DNA of 64,000 nucleotides from CBDBJR01 sp965206445 (GTDB lineage Bacteria; Pseudomonadota; Gammaproteobacteria; Arenicellales; Poriferihabitantaceae): assembly GCA_965206445.1 (NCBI GenBank), contig CBDBJR010000002.1, forward strand, positions 2,108,001 to 2,172,000. The letters run 5' to 3'. Positions 63,295-64,000 of this stretch are shown piece by piece. A program made the translations under genes and the position numbers. Under the pieces are notes generated by a model. The model did not search any database, was not told where the DNA came from, and worked only from the letters and a program-made list of their open reading frames with translations. Positions within the stretch are counted from its first letter, which is position 1. Every line of letters begins with the position of its first letter.

Positions 63295-63813
63295 TTACTG
63301 CTGCTCATGGTGCGTTGACAACGCTTGCAGGACTTGATCGGTAATATCGATCTTCTCACTGGCATACACCGCCTGCTGCAGTACCAGGTCGTACTCGTTT
63401 TCTTCGGCCACACCAATCACCACTTCCGATATGATTTCCTCCAGCTCCTGCAGCCCCTGCTTGCGGCTCTTTGCATACTGCTCGTTATATTCGCGCTGCT
63501 CACGCGCGATATCTCGCTGAAACTCCCGCAGCTCCGTCTGCCTGTTCTCCACCTCATCCAGCGACATCGACAATTGATTTTTTTCCAGCTCCGCTTCCTC
63601 GGCCTGGAAGCGGGCAATTCTGCCGCGCAATTCCCGGCCGCGTTCACTAAAAGCGTCTTCAAGTTTTTTTAACTCTACTTTCCCTTGCGGCGATTCTTCG
63701 ACCAATCGACGCGCATCGACATAAACCGTTTTCTCCGCATAAACGGGGGCGACAAAACCCCCCGCCAGCACGACAGCAATGCTGACTTGCAAGCTCAGAT
63801 AACAATATTTCAT
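63295..63813 (-). CDS. skp: Periplasmic chaperone Skp/OmpH
   Basis: 172 residues with a signal peptide (about 1-26, ending PVYA) and a long charged coiled coil (about 45-140), which forms the tentacles of the Skp trimer that carries outer-membrane proteins to BamA. It lies between bamA and fabZ; lpxD, usually next, is missing. A U-rich leader (several T runs upstream of the ATG on the minus strand) precedes it. Confidence 0.92.
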   Translation of the reverse strand: MKYCYLSLQVSIAVVLAGGFVAPVYAEKTVYVDARRLVEESPQGKVELKKLEDAFSERGRELRGRIARFQAEEAELEKNQLSMSLDEVENRQTELREFQRDIAREQREYNEQYAKSRKQGLQELEEIISEVVIGVAEENEYDLVLQQAVYASEKIDITDQVLQALSTHHEQQ

Positions 63814-63944
63814 ATTCAATCCAGAAAAAAAACCAGAAAAAGAAAAAAACAAAAACAGCCGCGTTTTTTACCGCTCGGAATTAGCGCTGCAATACAGCGG
63901 GCGCATATATCCGACCATCAAATACAGCCCACCTCGAGGCAAGC

Positions 63945-64000
63945 TCAACGAAACACCGCGCCAAAAGATATTTGAAACTTCTCCAGCTCGTCTTCCTTTT
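63945..64000 (-). CDS. bamA: Outer membrane assembly factor BamA, last codons only
   Basis: The window edge cuts this gene. The visible frame reads KEDELEKFQISFGAVFR and then a stop, matching the C-terminal beta-signal of BamA (E. coli ends EQFQFNIGKTW). Position upstream of skp supports it. The final aromatic residue is followed by an extra Arg, unusual because the terminal residue is normally Phe or Trp. Confidence 0.75.
   Translation of the reverse strand, partial: KEDELEKFQISFGAVFR

Noticed and set aside
63174..63416. Minus-strand frame between skp and fabZ as a possible lpxD remnant
   Set aside because: It overlaps skp in another frame and shows no hexapeptide-repeat pattern.

Overview
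The window is bacterial chromosome from a gammaproteobacterium that I cannot place to genus. Three things support this: the gene order from the thrU-type tRNA cluster and tufB through secE-nusG-rplKAJL-rpoBC-rpsLG-fusA-tuf-S10-spc-alpha, the Pseudomonas-like birA-coaX-SPOR block upstream of it, and a bamA-skp-fabZ-lpxA-rnhB-dnaE block. Almost all of the window is coding. No insertion sequence, prophage or CRISPR array is visible.

Left part (1-15.8 kb): a secreted DM13 protein, tRNA-Leu(CAG), an ada-like/ogt alkylation-repair pair, glyA, a conserved hypothetical gene, a two-subunit sodium:solute symporter (DUF4212 plus VC_2705 type), a small membrane protein, queA-tgt, tRNA-Leu(CAA), a bactofilin, bcp, and rlmE-ftsH-glmM. 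This part carries scars of rearrangement. A 156-bp copy of the glyA 5' region, start codon included, lies next to a shortened tgt. A 54-bp copy of queA coding sequence lies in the glyA leader. The usual yajC-secDF (after tgt) and folP (between ftsH and glmM) are absent from their customary places.

Middle part (15.8-49.3 kb): a 33-kb transcription and translation cluster, all on the minus strand. In transcription order it reads tRNA-Thr(UGU), tRNA-Tyr, tRNA-Gly, tRNA-Thr(GGU), tufB, tRNA-Trp, secE, nusG, rplK, rplA, rplJ, rplL, rpoB, rpoC, rpsL, rpsG, fusA, tufA, the S10 operon, the spc operon with secY and rpmJ, and the alpha operon ending in rpoA-rplQ and a clear terminator. A strong sigma70-type promoter precedes rpsL, a plausible one precedes rpsM, and an attenuator-like hairpin sits between rplL and rpoB.

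The main discovery is in the first gene of this cluster. The tRNA-Thr(UGU) gene (48845-49253) is split after U36 of the anticodon by 332 nt that have the hallmarks of a self-splicing group I intron: P3, P4 and P7 pairings, the R/S-like guanosine-binding core, U at the 5' exon end and G at the intron end. The core closely resembles, from memory, the Azoarcus tRNA-Ile(CAU) intron, with compensatory base changes in P7. Removing it leaves an intact tRNA with a 7-nt anticodon loop.

Right part (49.3-64 kb): a SPOR-domain protein, coaX and a short birA on the minus strand; a divergent ispG, ilvD and a molybdopterin oxidoreductase on the plus strand; then dnaE, rnhB, lpxA, fabZ, skp and the last codons of bamA on the minus strand. 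lpxD and lpxB, normally interleaved with these genes, are both missing here.
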